A model generated the notes under the pieces. The model did not search any database. It had not been told where the DNA came from and saw nothing but the letters and a program-made list of their open reading frames with translations. Below, one piece after another: positions 32,905 to 40,728 of a DNA stretch of 40,728 nt (its first letter is position 1; the number at the start of each line of letters is the position of its first letter). Source of the DNA: JBELHR01 sp042091275 (lineage in GTDB: Bacteria > Bacteroidota > Bacteroidia > Flavobacteriales > Flavobacteriaceae). A program made the position numbers and the translations under genes. The stretch spans positions 1 through 40,728 of the forward strand of contig JBELHR010000018.1 of NCBI GenBank assembly GCA_042091275.1, given 5' to 3'.

Positions 32905-33548
32905 TCAATCCACAGTCGTGAGGAACTCTTTTAATTCTTGTTGAAATTTTGTATTTGAAACGAGGTGCAAACCTCCTAAGAAATTCATGTTGAGATAGTT
33001 TGCGGTATTTTGGAATGGCTTCCAAAAGTCAGAACCCAAGTTGTTTCCAATCGATACCGACAGCCCTATCATATTTTTGCCTTTTAACTCGCGACCCAGT
33101 TCTTTTTCTATGGTCAACAGATCTGTTAATCGGTCAAAAAAGACTTTTGTCCTGCCGCTCATTGAATACCAGTAAACAGGTGTGACAAAAACGAAGGTGT
33201 CAAAATTTTGAATAAGATCTTTTATCAATGGAAGAAAATCATCGTCCTTATTGTTGTAGTCATAATCAAAATGACCTATATCATAATTGAGTAGGGAAAT
33301 TTCCGGCCACCCTTTGATTGCTTGAATTTGTTTTGCGAGTTTATCGGTATCTCCGTCGGATCTAGAACTTCCTGAAATTATAATCGTTTTCANNNNNNNN
33401 NNNNNNNNNNNNNNNNNNNNNNNNNNNNNNNNNNNNNNNNNNNNNNNNNNNNNNNNNNNNNNNNNNNNNNNNNNNNNNNNNNNNNNNNNNNNAGTTTATC
33501 GGTATCTCCGTCGGATCTAGAACTTCCTGAAATTATAATCGTTTTCAT
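32905..33548 (-). CDS. Flavodoxin-fold NAD(P)H-dependent FMN reductase (split by a false gap)
   Basis: Collapsing the 100 N and one 55-base duplicate gives a clean 162-residue protein from ATG 33548. It starts with the FMN loop GSSRSDGDTDKL, then FVTPVYWYSMSGRTKVFFDRLTD (the flavodoxin-like family signature), KGKNMIGLSVSIGNN and a final helix. Such proteins reduce FMN or quinones, or act as iron-sulfur flavoproteins. Without repair, only the last 107 residues appear as an open frame. It precedes katG by 125 bases and may belong to the same oxidative defence set. Confidence 0.86.
33338..33547. other. Assembly gap (N 33393-33492) flanked by a 55-bp duplicate
   Basis: The 55 bases at 33338-33392 recur exactly at 33493-33547 across 100 N. 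The repeat is the same length as at the gap near 15183, which points to a k-mer of 55. Collapsing the copies restores the reductase gene. Confidence 0.92.
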
Positions 33549-33565
33549 TCTCAAATTAATTGCGA

Positions 33566-34279
33566 TTATTTTTCAAAAACCAGGAAATGCTGCCAAGGGA
33601 GGTTGTCGATATTTTGTTTGAATCTAAAACCGACAGCACGCATTTCCAGAATTGCTTGAGATTCTGTCATTTTGTGAATCGCTTTGATAGGAATCGTTAA
33701 ATCTTCCCCTCTATACTCTACCAAGTATACTTTACCTCCTGGCTTCATGGCATTGTATAGAGAGGTCATGATTTCTTTGGGATGACTAAATTCGTGATAG
33801 ACGTCAACAAGTAGCGCTTTATTAATACTACTCTCACCCAAATATAAGCTCGTCTCACTCGACTTTATGATGGAAACATTAGTTTGATCGGAGTTGTCTG
33901 ATCGATAGGCAATGACATCGAGCATCTCTTCTTGAATATCCACGGCATAAACTTGGCCTTGTGATAAATATGGCGCCATTTTAAATGTGTGGTAGCCTGA
34001 ACCTGCTCCAATGTCAGCGATGGTGTCTGATGGGAAGAGTTCGAGATTTTCGATTAGTTTGGATACTTTCTCCTCTTGTTCTCTCTCCGGTCTTTCGAGC
34101 CATTCAATACCTTGGTAACCCATGACATAGGCAATTTCTCTTCCCATATACCACTTTCCAATTCCATTTGGATCCCCAAATTTGTAAGTGTAGGTTTCAG
34201 AGCTTTCCGTCTGAGCGGAGCTTTTTGTTGGTGAGAAGAACAAAAAACAAAAACTCAGTATGAGAAAAGGAGACTTCAT
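33566..34279 (-). CDS. Predicted exported class I SAM-dependent methyltransferase
   Basis: A 237-residue protein that begins with a clear signal peptide (hydrophobic core 4-15, cleavage probably after SSAQ) and then carries a class I methyltransferase. GKWYMGREIAYVMGYQGIEWLERPEREQEE precedes the fold in two blocks, motif I is ADIGAGSG (88-95), and VYAVDIQEEMLDV is motif II. As SAM is cytosolic, an exported methyltransferase is puzzling, yet the WLERPER block is shared by similar exported proteins that I recall from Bacteroidota and Planctomycetes. It starts 17 bases upstream of the reductase start, on the other side of that gene's leader. Confidence 0.85.
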   Translation of the reverse strand: MKSPFLILSFCFLFFSPTKSSAQTESSETYTYKFGDPNGIGKWYMGREIAYVMGYQGIEWLERPEREQEEKVSKLIENLELFPSDTIADIGAGSGYHTFKMAPYLSQGQVYAVDIQEEMLDVIAYRSDNSDQTNVSIIKSSETSLYLGESSINKALLVDVYHEFSHPKEIMTSLYNAMKPGGKVYLVEYRGEDLTIPIKAIHKMTESQAILEMRAVGFRFKQNIDNLPWQHFLVFEK

Positions 34280-34282
34280 TCT

Positions 34283-34654
34283 TTAAAGGCCTAAAAACTT
34301 TTTGGCTTCAAGCAAGAGACTCGGATTGTTTTTGATACAGTCAATAGCCATTTTTGTAAGGTCTTTATTGCCCAAAATGGATTTGATGATACTTTTTTGA
34401 GAACCACCGGTCATTTTGTTCAATTTTGCCATAGCAACTTGAGTTGCTGCTTCTGTTTTCATTTGATTGATAAGATCCTTTTGAAGGACATCGTCTTTTC
34501 CAATAGCATCCGTAATTTGTTCATCGCTTATACCCAAATCGCTTGCTACTTTTGTAATGTTACTAGGGCTAACAATTTCTTTTGAGGATGGAATTTGAGC
34601 GAAAGATAAATTCGCAATAAAAAGAAATAGGCAAAATGTAAATATATTTTTCAT
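34283..34654 (-). CDS. Small exported helical protein of unknown function
   Basis: A 123-residue protein with a signal peptide (cleavage after LSFAQ), followed by a helical, mildly basic part (ASDLGISDEQITDAIGKDDVL, then KTEAATQVAMAKL). The ATG at 34654 is preferred over the longer frame from 34693, as a -7 box at 34681-34688 lies between them and the signal peptide starts at once. The gene ends 3 bases before the exported methyltransferase, so they should be co-transcribed. No family recognised. Confidence 0.78.
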   Translation of the reverse strand: MKNIFTFCLFLFIANLSFAQIPSSKEIVSPSNITKVASDLGISDEQITDAIGKDDVLQKDLINQMKTEAATQVAMAKLNKMTGGSQKSIIKSILGNKDLTKMAIDCIKNNPSLLLEAKKFLGL

Positions 34655-34680
34655 GTCTAATAGTTTTTCAGGTTTAAATT

Positions 34681-34688
34681 CAAATTTA
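34681..34688 (-). promoter_or_regulatory. -7 box (TAAATTTG) of the small exported protein gene
   Basis: TAAATTTG on the minus strand fits TAnnTTTG and overlaps the stop codon of the upstream acetyltransferase. It lies 26 bases before the chosen ATG at 34654 and supports that start. Confidence 0.5.
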
Positions 34689-35180
34689 GTCAATTTTTTT
34701 CACCATTCGATAGTCATCCATGACATATCCGGCACCAATATCTGCTTTTGTTGGCCCTTGATTTACAAAGCCCATTTTTTCGTAGGATGCAATGGCATTG
34801 GTGTTGTGAATGTTAACCGTTAAGAAAATGGTTTTAAGAGAAAACTCTCTAGCTTTATTTTGGATAAAGTCAAAAGCAAACTTTCCAATACCCAGAGCTC
34901 TGAATGCAACCAAAATATATAGTTTACTCAAAAACAGATTTTCCTCAACGGGATAAATACAAAAATAGCCAATAGGTAAATCCTTGTGCTCAATTAAATA
35001 ATAGGCTTGTCCATTTTGAACCTGAGTGTAAATTTCATCGGAAGATTGAAACTTATCTAACATATAATTTACTTGATCTTTACCTATAATAGGTGTGTAG
35101 TGCTCATTCCAAATCTCCGCAGCCAGTTTAGCTATAGTTTTGAATTGCGATGTTGAAACCGCCTCAATAATTGTCAACAT
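34686..35180 (-). CDS. GNAT N-acetyltransferase
   Basis: A 164-residue GNAT acetyltransferase: the central strand FLSKLYILVAF leads into RALGIGKFAFDFI (about 95-107), the acetyl-CoA loop, and NIHNTNAIASYEKMGF is the usual C-terminal motif. The final GPTKADIGAGYVMDDYRMVK fits small-molecule or peptide N-acetyltransferases of the PhnO/Yjdj type poorly, so no substrate is suggested. It follows another GNAT gene by 6 bases; the two are different enough not to be a recent duplication. Confidence 0.9.
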   Translation of the reverse strand: MLTIIEAVSTSQFKTIAKLAAEIWNEHYTPIIGKDQVNYMLDKFQSSDEIYTQVQNGQAYYLIEHKDLPIGYFCIYPVEENLFLSKLYILVAFRALGIGKFAFDFIQNKAREFSLKTIFLTVNIHNTNAIASYEKMGFVNQGPTKADIGAGYVMDDYRMVKKID

Positions 35181-35186
35181 TTTGAT

Positions 35187-35636
35187 CTATAGGGTATAAT
35201 TCATCAGGTAAAGGTCAAAACCTTTGGCCCAATAGTTACGTTCAACTCTCTTTACATTAAAGCCAAATTTAGCATAAAATTTAAAGGCAAATTGAGAGGT
35301 TCTAACAATGATTTTTTTAAATAAATTTTTGTCTTTAATAAACTTTATTCTGTGGTGAATTAGAGAAGCTCCGATTCCTTTATTTTGGTAGTCTGGATCG
35401 ACCATGTCCCAAACAATGCGTGCTGATGCTTCTTTAGGAAAGTAGTCTATTCCTCCACAACCTATTAGTTTTGATTTGTTTAAAACCACAAAGTAGTCGT
35501 CGATTCCCGAATCTAAGTATTCTAAAAACGCTTCTTTTTCCGAGGGATCAAAATAGTCTGGAGTATTTCTTTCCAACAGCTCTATAACCTCTTCTTTGCG
35601 GTCTTTGGAATATTTTTGAATCTCGTATTTACTCAT
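35187..35636 (-). CDS. GNAT N-acetyltransferase
   Basis: A 149-residue GNAT acetyltransferase with DPDYQNKGIGASLIHHRI (79-96) as the acetyl-CoA loop and SQFAFKFYAKFGFNVKRV as the C-terminal motif. Length is normal for the family. It is followed after 6 bases by a second acetyltransferase. Upstream lies the 128-base spacer from ppsA, which holds no recognised promoter box but does contain two copies of GGGATAAG. Confidence 0.9.
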   Translation of the reverse strand: MSKYEIQKYSKDRKEEVIELLERNTPDYFDPSEKEAFLEYLDSGIDDYFVVLNKSKLIGCGGIDYFPKEASARIVWDMVDPDYQNKGIGASLIHHRIKFIKDKNLFKKIIVRTSQFAFKFYAKFGFNVKRVERNYWAKGFDLYLMNYTL

Positions 35637-35764
35637 CTTTTAAATCTCATTAAATTTAGAGGGATAAGAAGACTGAATTTTTACGATTTCTAAAAAAAAG
35701 GAAAACTTATCCAAATCACAAATGGTTTACTAATGTTCTAGGGATAAGTCCTCCTAAGGTACGA

Positions 35765-38185
35765 CTATTTATTTTCTATTTTGTGAATAGCCTTTATTGT
35801 TTTTAAAACAGAATCGGGTGTTACAGAGATTGTGTTTATCCCCTCCTCAACTAGAAATTGTGCAAAATCTGGATAGTCAGAAGGCCCTTGTCCACAAATA
35901 CCAACTTTTGTATTGGTTTTTTTCGCCGCTTCAATCAGTTTGGATATGGATCTTTTGACCGCTGGATTTCGTTCATCGTATAAGTGAGCTACCAGTGATG
36001 AGTCGCGATCCAATCCGAGCGTCAATTGCGTAAGGTCATTGGAGCCTATTGAAAAGCCGTCGATTAGTTCTGCAAATTCCTCCGCCATCATTATATTGGA
36101 TGGAAGTTCTGCCATTAAAAATACTTGAAGACCGTCCTTGCCTCTCTCCAAACCGTACTTTTTCATAACCGCATATACTTTTTGCAGTTCTTCAACAGTT
36201 CTACAAAAAGGAATCATAACCGTTACATTGTCCAATCCCATTTTCTCTCTGACTCTCTTGATTGCCTTGCACTCCATGCCAAAAGCATATTCATAATCTT
36301 CTGAGTAATATCTTGAGGCCCCTCGCCAACCAATCATAGGGTTTTCCTCTGTCGGCTCGTAATAGCTACCTCCCAGCAGGTTGTAATACTCGTTGGACTT
36401 AAAGTCGGACATTCTTACAATTACTTGTTTGGGATAAAAAGCTGCCGCTATCTTCGCCACTCCGTAGGAGAGTCTTTTGATAAAAAAGGTTTCTTCATCT
36501 ACATAGCCACGAGTCAGTTCTTCGATTTTTTGACTGAGCTCAGGATCGTTTAATTTACGGTGGTTGAGAAGGGCCAAAGGATGAGCCTGGATATAGTTGT
36601 TTATGATAAACTCCTCTCGAGCTAGTCCAACTCCCGCGTTTGGAATCTGTGCAAATTTAAAAGCTAAATCTGGAGATGCCACATTGAGCATAATTGGTGT
36701 TTGGGGTAAGTTGAGGTTATCTAATTGCGTTTCCTTCTTTCGGAAAGGTACAAGTCCCTCGTAGACTTTTCCAACATCTCCCTCTGCACAAGAAACGGTC
36801 ATTTCTTCTCCATTAAAAAGCAGCTCTGTTCCATTTTCAGTGCCTACTATTGCGGGAACCCCCATTTCTCTTGCAACAATTGCCGCATGACAGGTTCTAC
36901 CCCCTTTATTTGTGATTATGGCAGAAGCTTTTTTCATTATTGGCTCCCAATCTGGATCCGTCATTTCTGTAACTAGAATATCCCCTTCTTTAAAATTCAT
37001 TCCATCAAAACTCCCATCTCTTCCGTCAAGGGAATACATCTTTTGGACTTTTCCTTGGCCAATTTTATCACCCACAGCAATTCCGGTAAGTCTTGTTGGG
37101 ACATTGGCCACATCTTCGATTAAATATTCTACAAGAGCATTATCCTTCTTGCGGGAATGTATGGTTTCCGGCCTAGCCTGGACGATAAATAACTCTCCGG
37201 ATAAACCATCTATAGCCCACTCGGTGTCCATTGGAGACCAATGTCCTTTAAGTTCGCTGTAATAATCTTCGATAACGCAGACCCATTTGGCAAGCTGCAA
37301 AGCTTGTTTGTCTGTGATACAAAATTGGTTTTGTTGGGTATTTCCAACGTGAACGGTTTTTACAAGTTGACCTGGGTCAGTAGAATAAATCATCTTGTTC
37401 TCCTTTTTACCCATCTTTTTTTCTATGATGGACTCAAATCCTTTTTTCAAGGTCGGTTTGTAGATGAGGAATTCATCCGGAGAAACGGTTCCTTGCACGA
37501 CGCTTTCTCCTAAACCGTAAGATCCATTGATCAAAACCACGTCTTTAAATCCACTTTCTGTATCGAGAGAAAAAGCCACACCTGAGGAGGCCAAATCGGA
37601 ACGAACCATTTTTTGAACACAAACGGATAGACCTACATCGAAATGATCAAAACCAAAATTATCTCTGTACGAAATGGCTCTGTCGGTAAAAAGAGAAGCA
37701 AAACAATTTCGAACCGCAGTTAGAATATGCTCTGGCCCCCTCACGTTGAGATAAGTTTCTTGTTGACCAGCAAATGAGGCATCCGGAAGGTCTTCGGCAG
37801 TTGCAGAGGAGCGCACAGCTACATCCGTTATGTCTTGTCCGTATTTTTGGGAAAGTAGCTTGTAGTTGATTTTAATCTCTTCTTTAATGTCCGATGGCCA
37901 TTGCCCATTTCTGATAAGGTCCCTGATTTCAAGCCCTGTCTTTTTTAAAGAAACAAGGTCATCAGTATCGATGCTATTAATAAGACCTCGTATTTTTTTA
38001 TCTAGTGTGTTATGGGAAATAAAGGTCTCATAAGCCTTGACAGTAATGGCAAATCCTCCGGGCACATTAACCCCAAACTTCTCTAAGTTTTGAATCATTT
38101 CACCTAAAGAGGCATTCTTTCCGCCGACTAATTCCAAGTCGTTGAGTTGGACTTCGGCTAAATCGACAATGTATTTGTTTTTCAT
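35765..38185 (-). CDS. ppsA: Phosphoenolpyruvate synthase
   Basis: An 806-residue enzyme that makes phosphoenolpyruvate from pyruvate and ATP in gluconeogenesis. The N-terminal ATP-binding half has GGKNASLGEM (21-30) and DVAVRSSATAEDLPDASFAGQQ in two parts. The swivelling phospho-His is His433 in GGRTCHAAIVARE. The C-terminal TIM barrel carries GIGSNDLTQLTLG-like SIGSNDLTQL and the catalytic CGQGPSD near the end. Full length and typical order. A 241-base divergent spacer separates it from the + strand gene at 38427. Confidence 0.97.
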   Translation of the reverse strand: MKNKYIVDLAEVQLNDLELVGGKNASLGEMIQNLEKFGVNVPGGFAITVKAYETFISHNTLDKKIRGLINSIDTDDLVSLKKTGLEIRDLIRNGQWPSDIKEEIKINYKLLSQKYGQDITDVAVRSSATAEDLPDASFAGQQETYLNVRGPEHILTAVRNCFASLFTDRAISYRDNFGFDHFDVGLSVCVQKMVRSDLASSGVAFSLDTESGFKDVVLINGSYGLGESVVQGTVSPDEFLIYKPTLKKGFESIIEKKMGKKENKMIYSTDPGQLVKTVHVGNTQQNQFCITDKQALQLAKWVCVIEDYYSELKGHWSPMDTEWAIDGLSGELFIVQARPETIHSRKKDNALVEYLIEDVANVPTRLTGIAVGDKIGQGKVQKMYSLDGRDGSFDGMNFKEGDILVTEMTDPDWEPIMKKASAIITNKGGRTCHAAIVAREMGVPAIVGTENGTELLFNGEEMTVSCAEGDVGKVYEGLVPFRKKETQLDNLNLPQTPIMLNVASPDLAFKFAQIPNAGVGLAREEFIINNYIQAHPLALLNHRKLNDPELSQKIEELTRGYVDEETFFIKRLSYGVAKIAAAFYPKQVIVRMSDFKSNEYYNLLGGSYYEPTEENPMIGWRGASRYYSEDYEYAFGMECKAIKRVREKMGLDNVTVMIPFCRTVEELQKVYAVMKKYGLERGKDGLQVFLMAELPSNIMMAEEFAELIDGFSIGSNDLTQLTLGLDRDSSLVAHLYDERNPAVKRSISKLIEAAKKTNTKVGICGQGPSDYPDFAQFLVEEGINTISVTPDSVLKTIKAIHKIENK

Positions 38186-38426
38186 TTTGGTGGTGGTAGT
38201 TGGTAAAGGTTAGTTTTTGTTTAGTTATCTAGAATATTAAGATTGCCCCAATTTACACATCTTTGAAGGGAAAAACATCGTTAAAAATTTAAAGAATTCA
38301 TAAAGTTATTAGTATTTGTGAATAACTAAGTCTTAATCAGTCTAAATACAAAATGCTGTAAATGTGAACATTACGTTGCTTATGGCAGTAGTATTTGCGA
38401 TATTTAGGTAATTAAAAAATATAATT
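38186..38426. promoter_or_regulatory. Divergent intergenic region with a near-repeat (AGTATTTGYGA)
   Basis: This spacer should hold the promoters of ppsA (minus) and of the eight-cysteine protein gene (plus). No perfect TAnnTTTG is present. AGTATTTGTGA at 38311-38321 and AGTATTTGCGA at 38390-38400 form a near-repeat 79 bases apart; the second lies about 30 bases before the ATG at 38427 and its TAGTATTTG could be a -7 box with one extra base. Confidence 0.3.
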
Positions 38427-38675
38427 ATGGCTATAAGATTAGGAAATGGTTGTTCGAATTGTGAAAATTTGACTTCCACAAAAATGTGTAAAATTCACGG
38501 AGTACACGTTTCAGAAGGCTACACATGTGATAGTTTTGAAATGAAAGTTTCCTTGAAAGACAATCCAAACTGTACAACATGTGCGAGGTATGAAGAGACC
38601 TCTTGTGCGAATCCACAGAAAGCATCACCTGGCATGCTCTGTGTGCATTGGGCTCCTCAAAATGCGCAAGCTTAA
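38427..38675 (+). CDS. Small eight-cysteine protein with an internal duplication
   Basis: An 82-residue soluble protein without a signal peptide. Its eight cysteines make two similar modules: C9-x2-C12-x8-C21-x12-C34 and C49-x2-C52-x7-C60-x11-C72, each CxxC...C...C. Histidines 24, 27 and 74 lie nearby. Two metal sites (zinc or iron) are the natural reading. I recall near-identical proteins in other flavobacteria but no named family. It is one of only two protein genes on the plus strand here, with its own bidirectional terminator behind it. Confidence 0.85.
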   Translation: MAIRLGNGCSNCENLTSTKMCKIHGVHVSEGYTCDSFEMKVSLKDNPNCTTCARYEETSCANPQKASPGMLCVHWAPQNAQA

Positions 38676-38680
38676 AAATA

Positions 38681-38710
38681 AAAAACCTGTTTCAAACGAA
38701 ACAGGTTTTT
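38681..38710. terminator. Bidirectional Rho-independent terminator
   Basis: A perfect 13-bp stem (38681-38693 with 38698-38710) around AAAC has A-run and T-run on its two sides. It serves both the + strand eight-cysteine gene and the minus-strand transporter gene at 38737, which converge here. Confidence 0.93.
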
Positions 38711-38736
38711 TATTTAATGTTTTGAAGATATAATAC

Positions 38737-39786
38737 TTATTTCACCTCGAGCCAGTTTATGAATAGCGTATACCCGATGGAAATAATAATTGCTCCTGTA
38801 AAAAGTCCAAGAAAGCCCGAGGACATAAATCCTCCAATAACCCCAAGAAAAATCACAAGCATCGGTACGGAAGCTCCTTTTCCCAAAAACATAGCTTTCA
38901 TCGGTGTATCTGACAGAGCTGCTCCAATAAAATAGATGGTACCAATTATTGCGGGAAACGTATTTAATTCGTCAAATAGCCATAAAATTACTCCAATGAT
39001 TACAGGTAACACAGGTAGCTGTAGAATCGCCATAACAAGGGCCAAAAGAGTCCAAACTCCGGCATATGGTACACCGAACAAAAAAAGACCAATACCGATC
39101 AGAATTGATTGGATTATGGCGACTCCAATCACTCCTTTAACCACATTTCCTACCGTTGAAGACATAAGAATAATAAAATCATCTCCTTGTTTGCCTAAAA
39201 GACGATTGAAAAATCGCTTTCCCAGATCCTGCGCATAGGTGCTGGATAGAAGAGCTCCCGATATTATAATCGATAAGATCAAAGTGATATAACTCCCTCC
39301 AATATTTTTGATTCCTTCCAGAATGGTTTGACCAAATGACATGAATTGATCCTTGTGTTTTCCAAAGAAGGTTTCGATATTTTCGGCAACTTCTTGCCAC
39401 AGGGAATAGAGACTATCCCCAATTAACGGCCACTGGGAGATGTCCTTGGAAGGTTTGGGTATTTTGAGTAATCCCGATTGAAAATCTTCAACAAGTGTGC
39501 TGAGACTTGATACGGTCTGATTCAATAGGAAATAGGTCGGTACTAGTATCGCTGTTAGACTCACAAGAACGATAATTGTAGAAGCCAGTTTATTGTTGTT
39601 TTTGAGTCTAGCGCTGAGTTTATTGTGAATTGGAAACAAAGCCATTGCTAAGATTATTCCCCATAAAATCACGTTGGTAAAAGGGGTTAGTATTTGAAAA
39701 CACCACGATAGAATAAGAAATAGAAAACCAAGTCGAATTAGTAAATCTACAAGTTTGTTGAATTTTTCAGTTTCAGGCGAAGTCAT
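38737..39786 (-). CDS. AI-2E (PerM/YdiK) family transporter
   Basis: A 349-residue membrane protein of the AI-2E exporter family. Paired helices at about 13-33 and 38-55 are followed by a long extracytoplasmic section (90-160) and four or more helices. The family motif region PYAGVWTLLALVMAILQLP and the ends PVIIGVILWL and VIGGFMSSGFLGLFTGAII are present. TqsA in E. coli exports autoinducer 2, and other members act as Na+/H+ antiporters, so the substrate is open. It ends at a bidirectional terminator. Confidence 0.9.
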   Translation of the reverse strand: MTSPETEKFNKLVDLLIRLGFLFLILSWCFQILTPFTNVILWGIILAMALFPIHNKLSARLKNNNKLASTIIVLVSLTAILVPTYFLLNQTVSSLSTLVEDFQSGLLKIPKPSKDISQWPLIGDSLYSLWQEVAENIETFFGKHKDQFMSFGQTILEGIKNIGGSYITLILSIIISGALLSSTYAQDLGKRFFNRLLGKQGDDFIILMSSTVGNVVKGVIGVAIIQSILIGIGLFLFGVPYAGVWTLLALVMAILQLPVLPVIIGVILWLFDELNTFPAIIGTIYFIGAALSDTPMKAMFLGKGASVPMLVIFLGVIGGFMSSGFLGLFTGAIIISIGYTLFINWLEVK

Positions 39787-39834
39787 AAAATAGTAATTTG
39801 CATTTATACTAATTTACGACTTTAATAATTGAGC

Positions 39835-40725
39835 TTAGTCTTCTAGAACTTCTATGCTATAACTGGCACTGAAATCCTTTCCGGATTCCAATAATTTAGA
39901 ACCTTCCTTTTTTAAGAAATCCCCGTCAGTATTCTCGTGGTCCGCTATACCTATCCAAGGCTCAATACAAACAAAGTTTGCTTTGGGTTTTGCCCAAATA
40001 CCTAGGTAATCAAAATCGCTGAACTTTACGCGAAGTTCTTGGTTTGAAAGACTGCTTTTGAGACTAACGCTATTTGACTTTAAGCTTTTAAAGATGAGGG
40101 CATCCTCATCAAAGAGGTGGTCGTGCAGCCTCAGCTTTCTACTTTTTACAAGTATGGGTTTGCTTTGGTCGGTAATCAAACCATTGTGAGAAAGTAGAGT
40201 TGTACTTGCTGTCTCCTGCTCTTCAAACTCGAGGTAGTAATCGTTATATTCTTCATTATCGTGCAAAGGACAAGCAAATCCTGGATGACCGCCTAGAGAA
40301 AAGGGTAAATTTTTAGTTCCTGTATTTTCTACTTTGTGATTTACCTTTAATTCTTGACCAATTAGACTAAAACTTATGGTCAGTTTAAAGTTAAAGGGAT
40401 ACATTTTCATGGTTACTTCTGAATCCCTGAGGGATAGTACCAAATTAGTATCATCTTTTTCTATCACTTTAAAGTCTTCATTATTTCTTACGAAGCCGTG
40501 TTTTGGGATTTCGTATGACGCTCCATCAATTGTACAGGTATTGTTTTTGAAGGAACCAATTGCAGGAAATAGGATAGGGGCGTGGCTTCCCCAAACATTT
40601 GGATCTGCGCTCCACATGTATTCTAGATTGGTTTTTTTAGACTTTATACTAGATATTTCTAACCCCTTGTGGAGTATGTTAACGCTTAAATATTCGTTTT
40701 CGAGAAGGTAAGTCAATGGTTTCAA
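39835..40725 (-). CDS. Aldose 1-epimerase-like protein (start at or beyond the window edge)
   Basis: A galactose mutarotase-like protein of the LacX/YeaD type with GSHAPILFPAIGSF (46-59), IPKHGFVRN (73-81) and FSLGGHPGFACPL (143-155), the active-site blocks. Glu in CIEPWIGIAD near the C-terminus is the likely base. The frame reaches TTG at 40725 with no ATG before LLENEYLSV, where relatives begin. The true start may be that TTG or lie beyond the window. It would interconvert sugar anomers. Confidence 0.85.
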   Translation of the reverse strand: MKPLTYLLENEYLSVNILHKGLEISSIKSKKTNLEYMWSADPNVWGSHAPILFPAIGSFKNNTCTIDGASYEIPKHGFVRNNEDFKVIEKDDTNLVLSLRDSEVTMKMYPFNFKLTISFSLIGQELKVNHKVENTGTKNLPFSLGGHPGFACPLHDNEEYNDYYLEFEEQETASTTLLSHNGLITDQSKPILVKSRKLRLHDHLFDEDALIFKSLKSNSVSLKSSLSNQELRVKFSDFDYLGIWAKPKANFVCIEPWIGIADHENTDGDFLKKEGSKLLESGKDFSASYSIEVLED

Positions 40726-40728
40726 TTT

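Noticed and set aside
34655..34693. Longer start of the small exported protein
   Set aside because: It would span the -7 box and bury the signal peptide.
35637..35764. Inverted and direct GGATAAG motifs between ppsA and the acetyltransferase
   Set aside because: Short motifs with a long loop and no T-run; not enough for a terminator or operator.
36912..37262. Open frame of 116 codons on the plus strand inside ppsA
   Set aside because: It is antisense to a full-length conserved enzyme and has no protein-like motifs; regarded as a shadow frame.

Overview
The window reads as a chromosomal segment of an AT-rich member of the Bacteroidota, most likely a marine flavobacterium. Supporting signs are Bacteroidota-type promoter -7 boxes (TAnnTTTG) before several genes, many short lipoprotein signal peptides, the near absence of Shine-Dalgarno sites, and families typical of that group (YfiT/DinB proteins, DUF4377/META lipoproteins, SIMPL proteins, DUF2805/DUF2256 next to photolyases). 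This is inferred from gene content and has not been checked by a search. There is no phage, transposon, CRISPR array or rRNA operon. The region looks like core and housekeeping chromosome with a stress-defence flavour. Four runs of exactly 100 N interrupt it. Two of these are flanked by identical 55-bp copies and appear to be unmerged assembly overlaps, because removing the N run plus one copy restores an intact reading frame both times.

Layout, left to right: a tRNA-Leu(CAA) with its terminator; a bestrophin-like channel on the + strand; then an almost unbroken run of minus-strand genes. 1231-3577 is an operon with a SRPBCC-YfiT fusion, an AlkB-type dioxygenase and an exported protein of unknown function. 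3623-7453 holds a DUF3050 protein, an MscS channel, a gapped acetyltransferase without a canonical start codon where homology predicts one, a lipoprotein esterase and a membrane-anchored XRE regulator with a possible operator. 7576-10545 is a tightly overlapping four-gene photolyase cassette: DUF2805, a FAD-domain-first photolyase, a 47-residue DUF2256 zinc protein, and a PF04244 photolyase that has lost its Fe-S cysteines. 10591-16094 holds an acetyltransferase, lipoproteins, PhzF, YbjQ, a second bestrophin paralogue, a small outer-membrane protein and a small membrane protein.

16136-24609 holds a DEAD-box helicase; a DUF5993-DsbB-TlpA-amidohydrolase operon for envelope thiol chemistry; a serine hydrolase fusion; and a cluster of XRE membrane regulator, PfpI-family protein and SPFH protein. 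24679-30484 appears to be one seven-gene operon (old yellow enzyme, serine hydrolase, alpha/beta hydrolase, small cytosolic protein, polytopic membrane protein, lipoprotein, SIMPL protein). 30581-35636 holds KatG, a flavodoxin-like reductase, an exported methyltransferase, a small exported protein and two acetyltransferases. 35765-38185 is phosphoenolpyruvate synthase. The end of the window carries a + strand eight-cysteine protein, an AI-2E family transporter and an aldose-epimerase-like gene that runs to the window edge.

The parts most worth attention are the photolyase cassette, the SRPBCC-YfiT fusion beside AlkB, the eight-cysteine protein with an internal duplication, the exported methyltransferase, and two genes short enough to be missed by gene callers (9057-9200 and 20777-20929).
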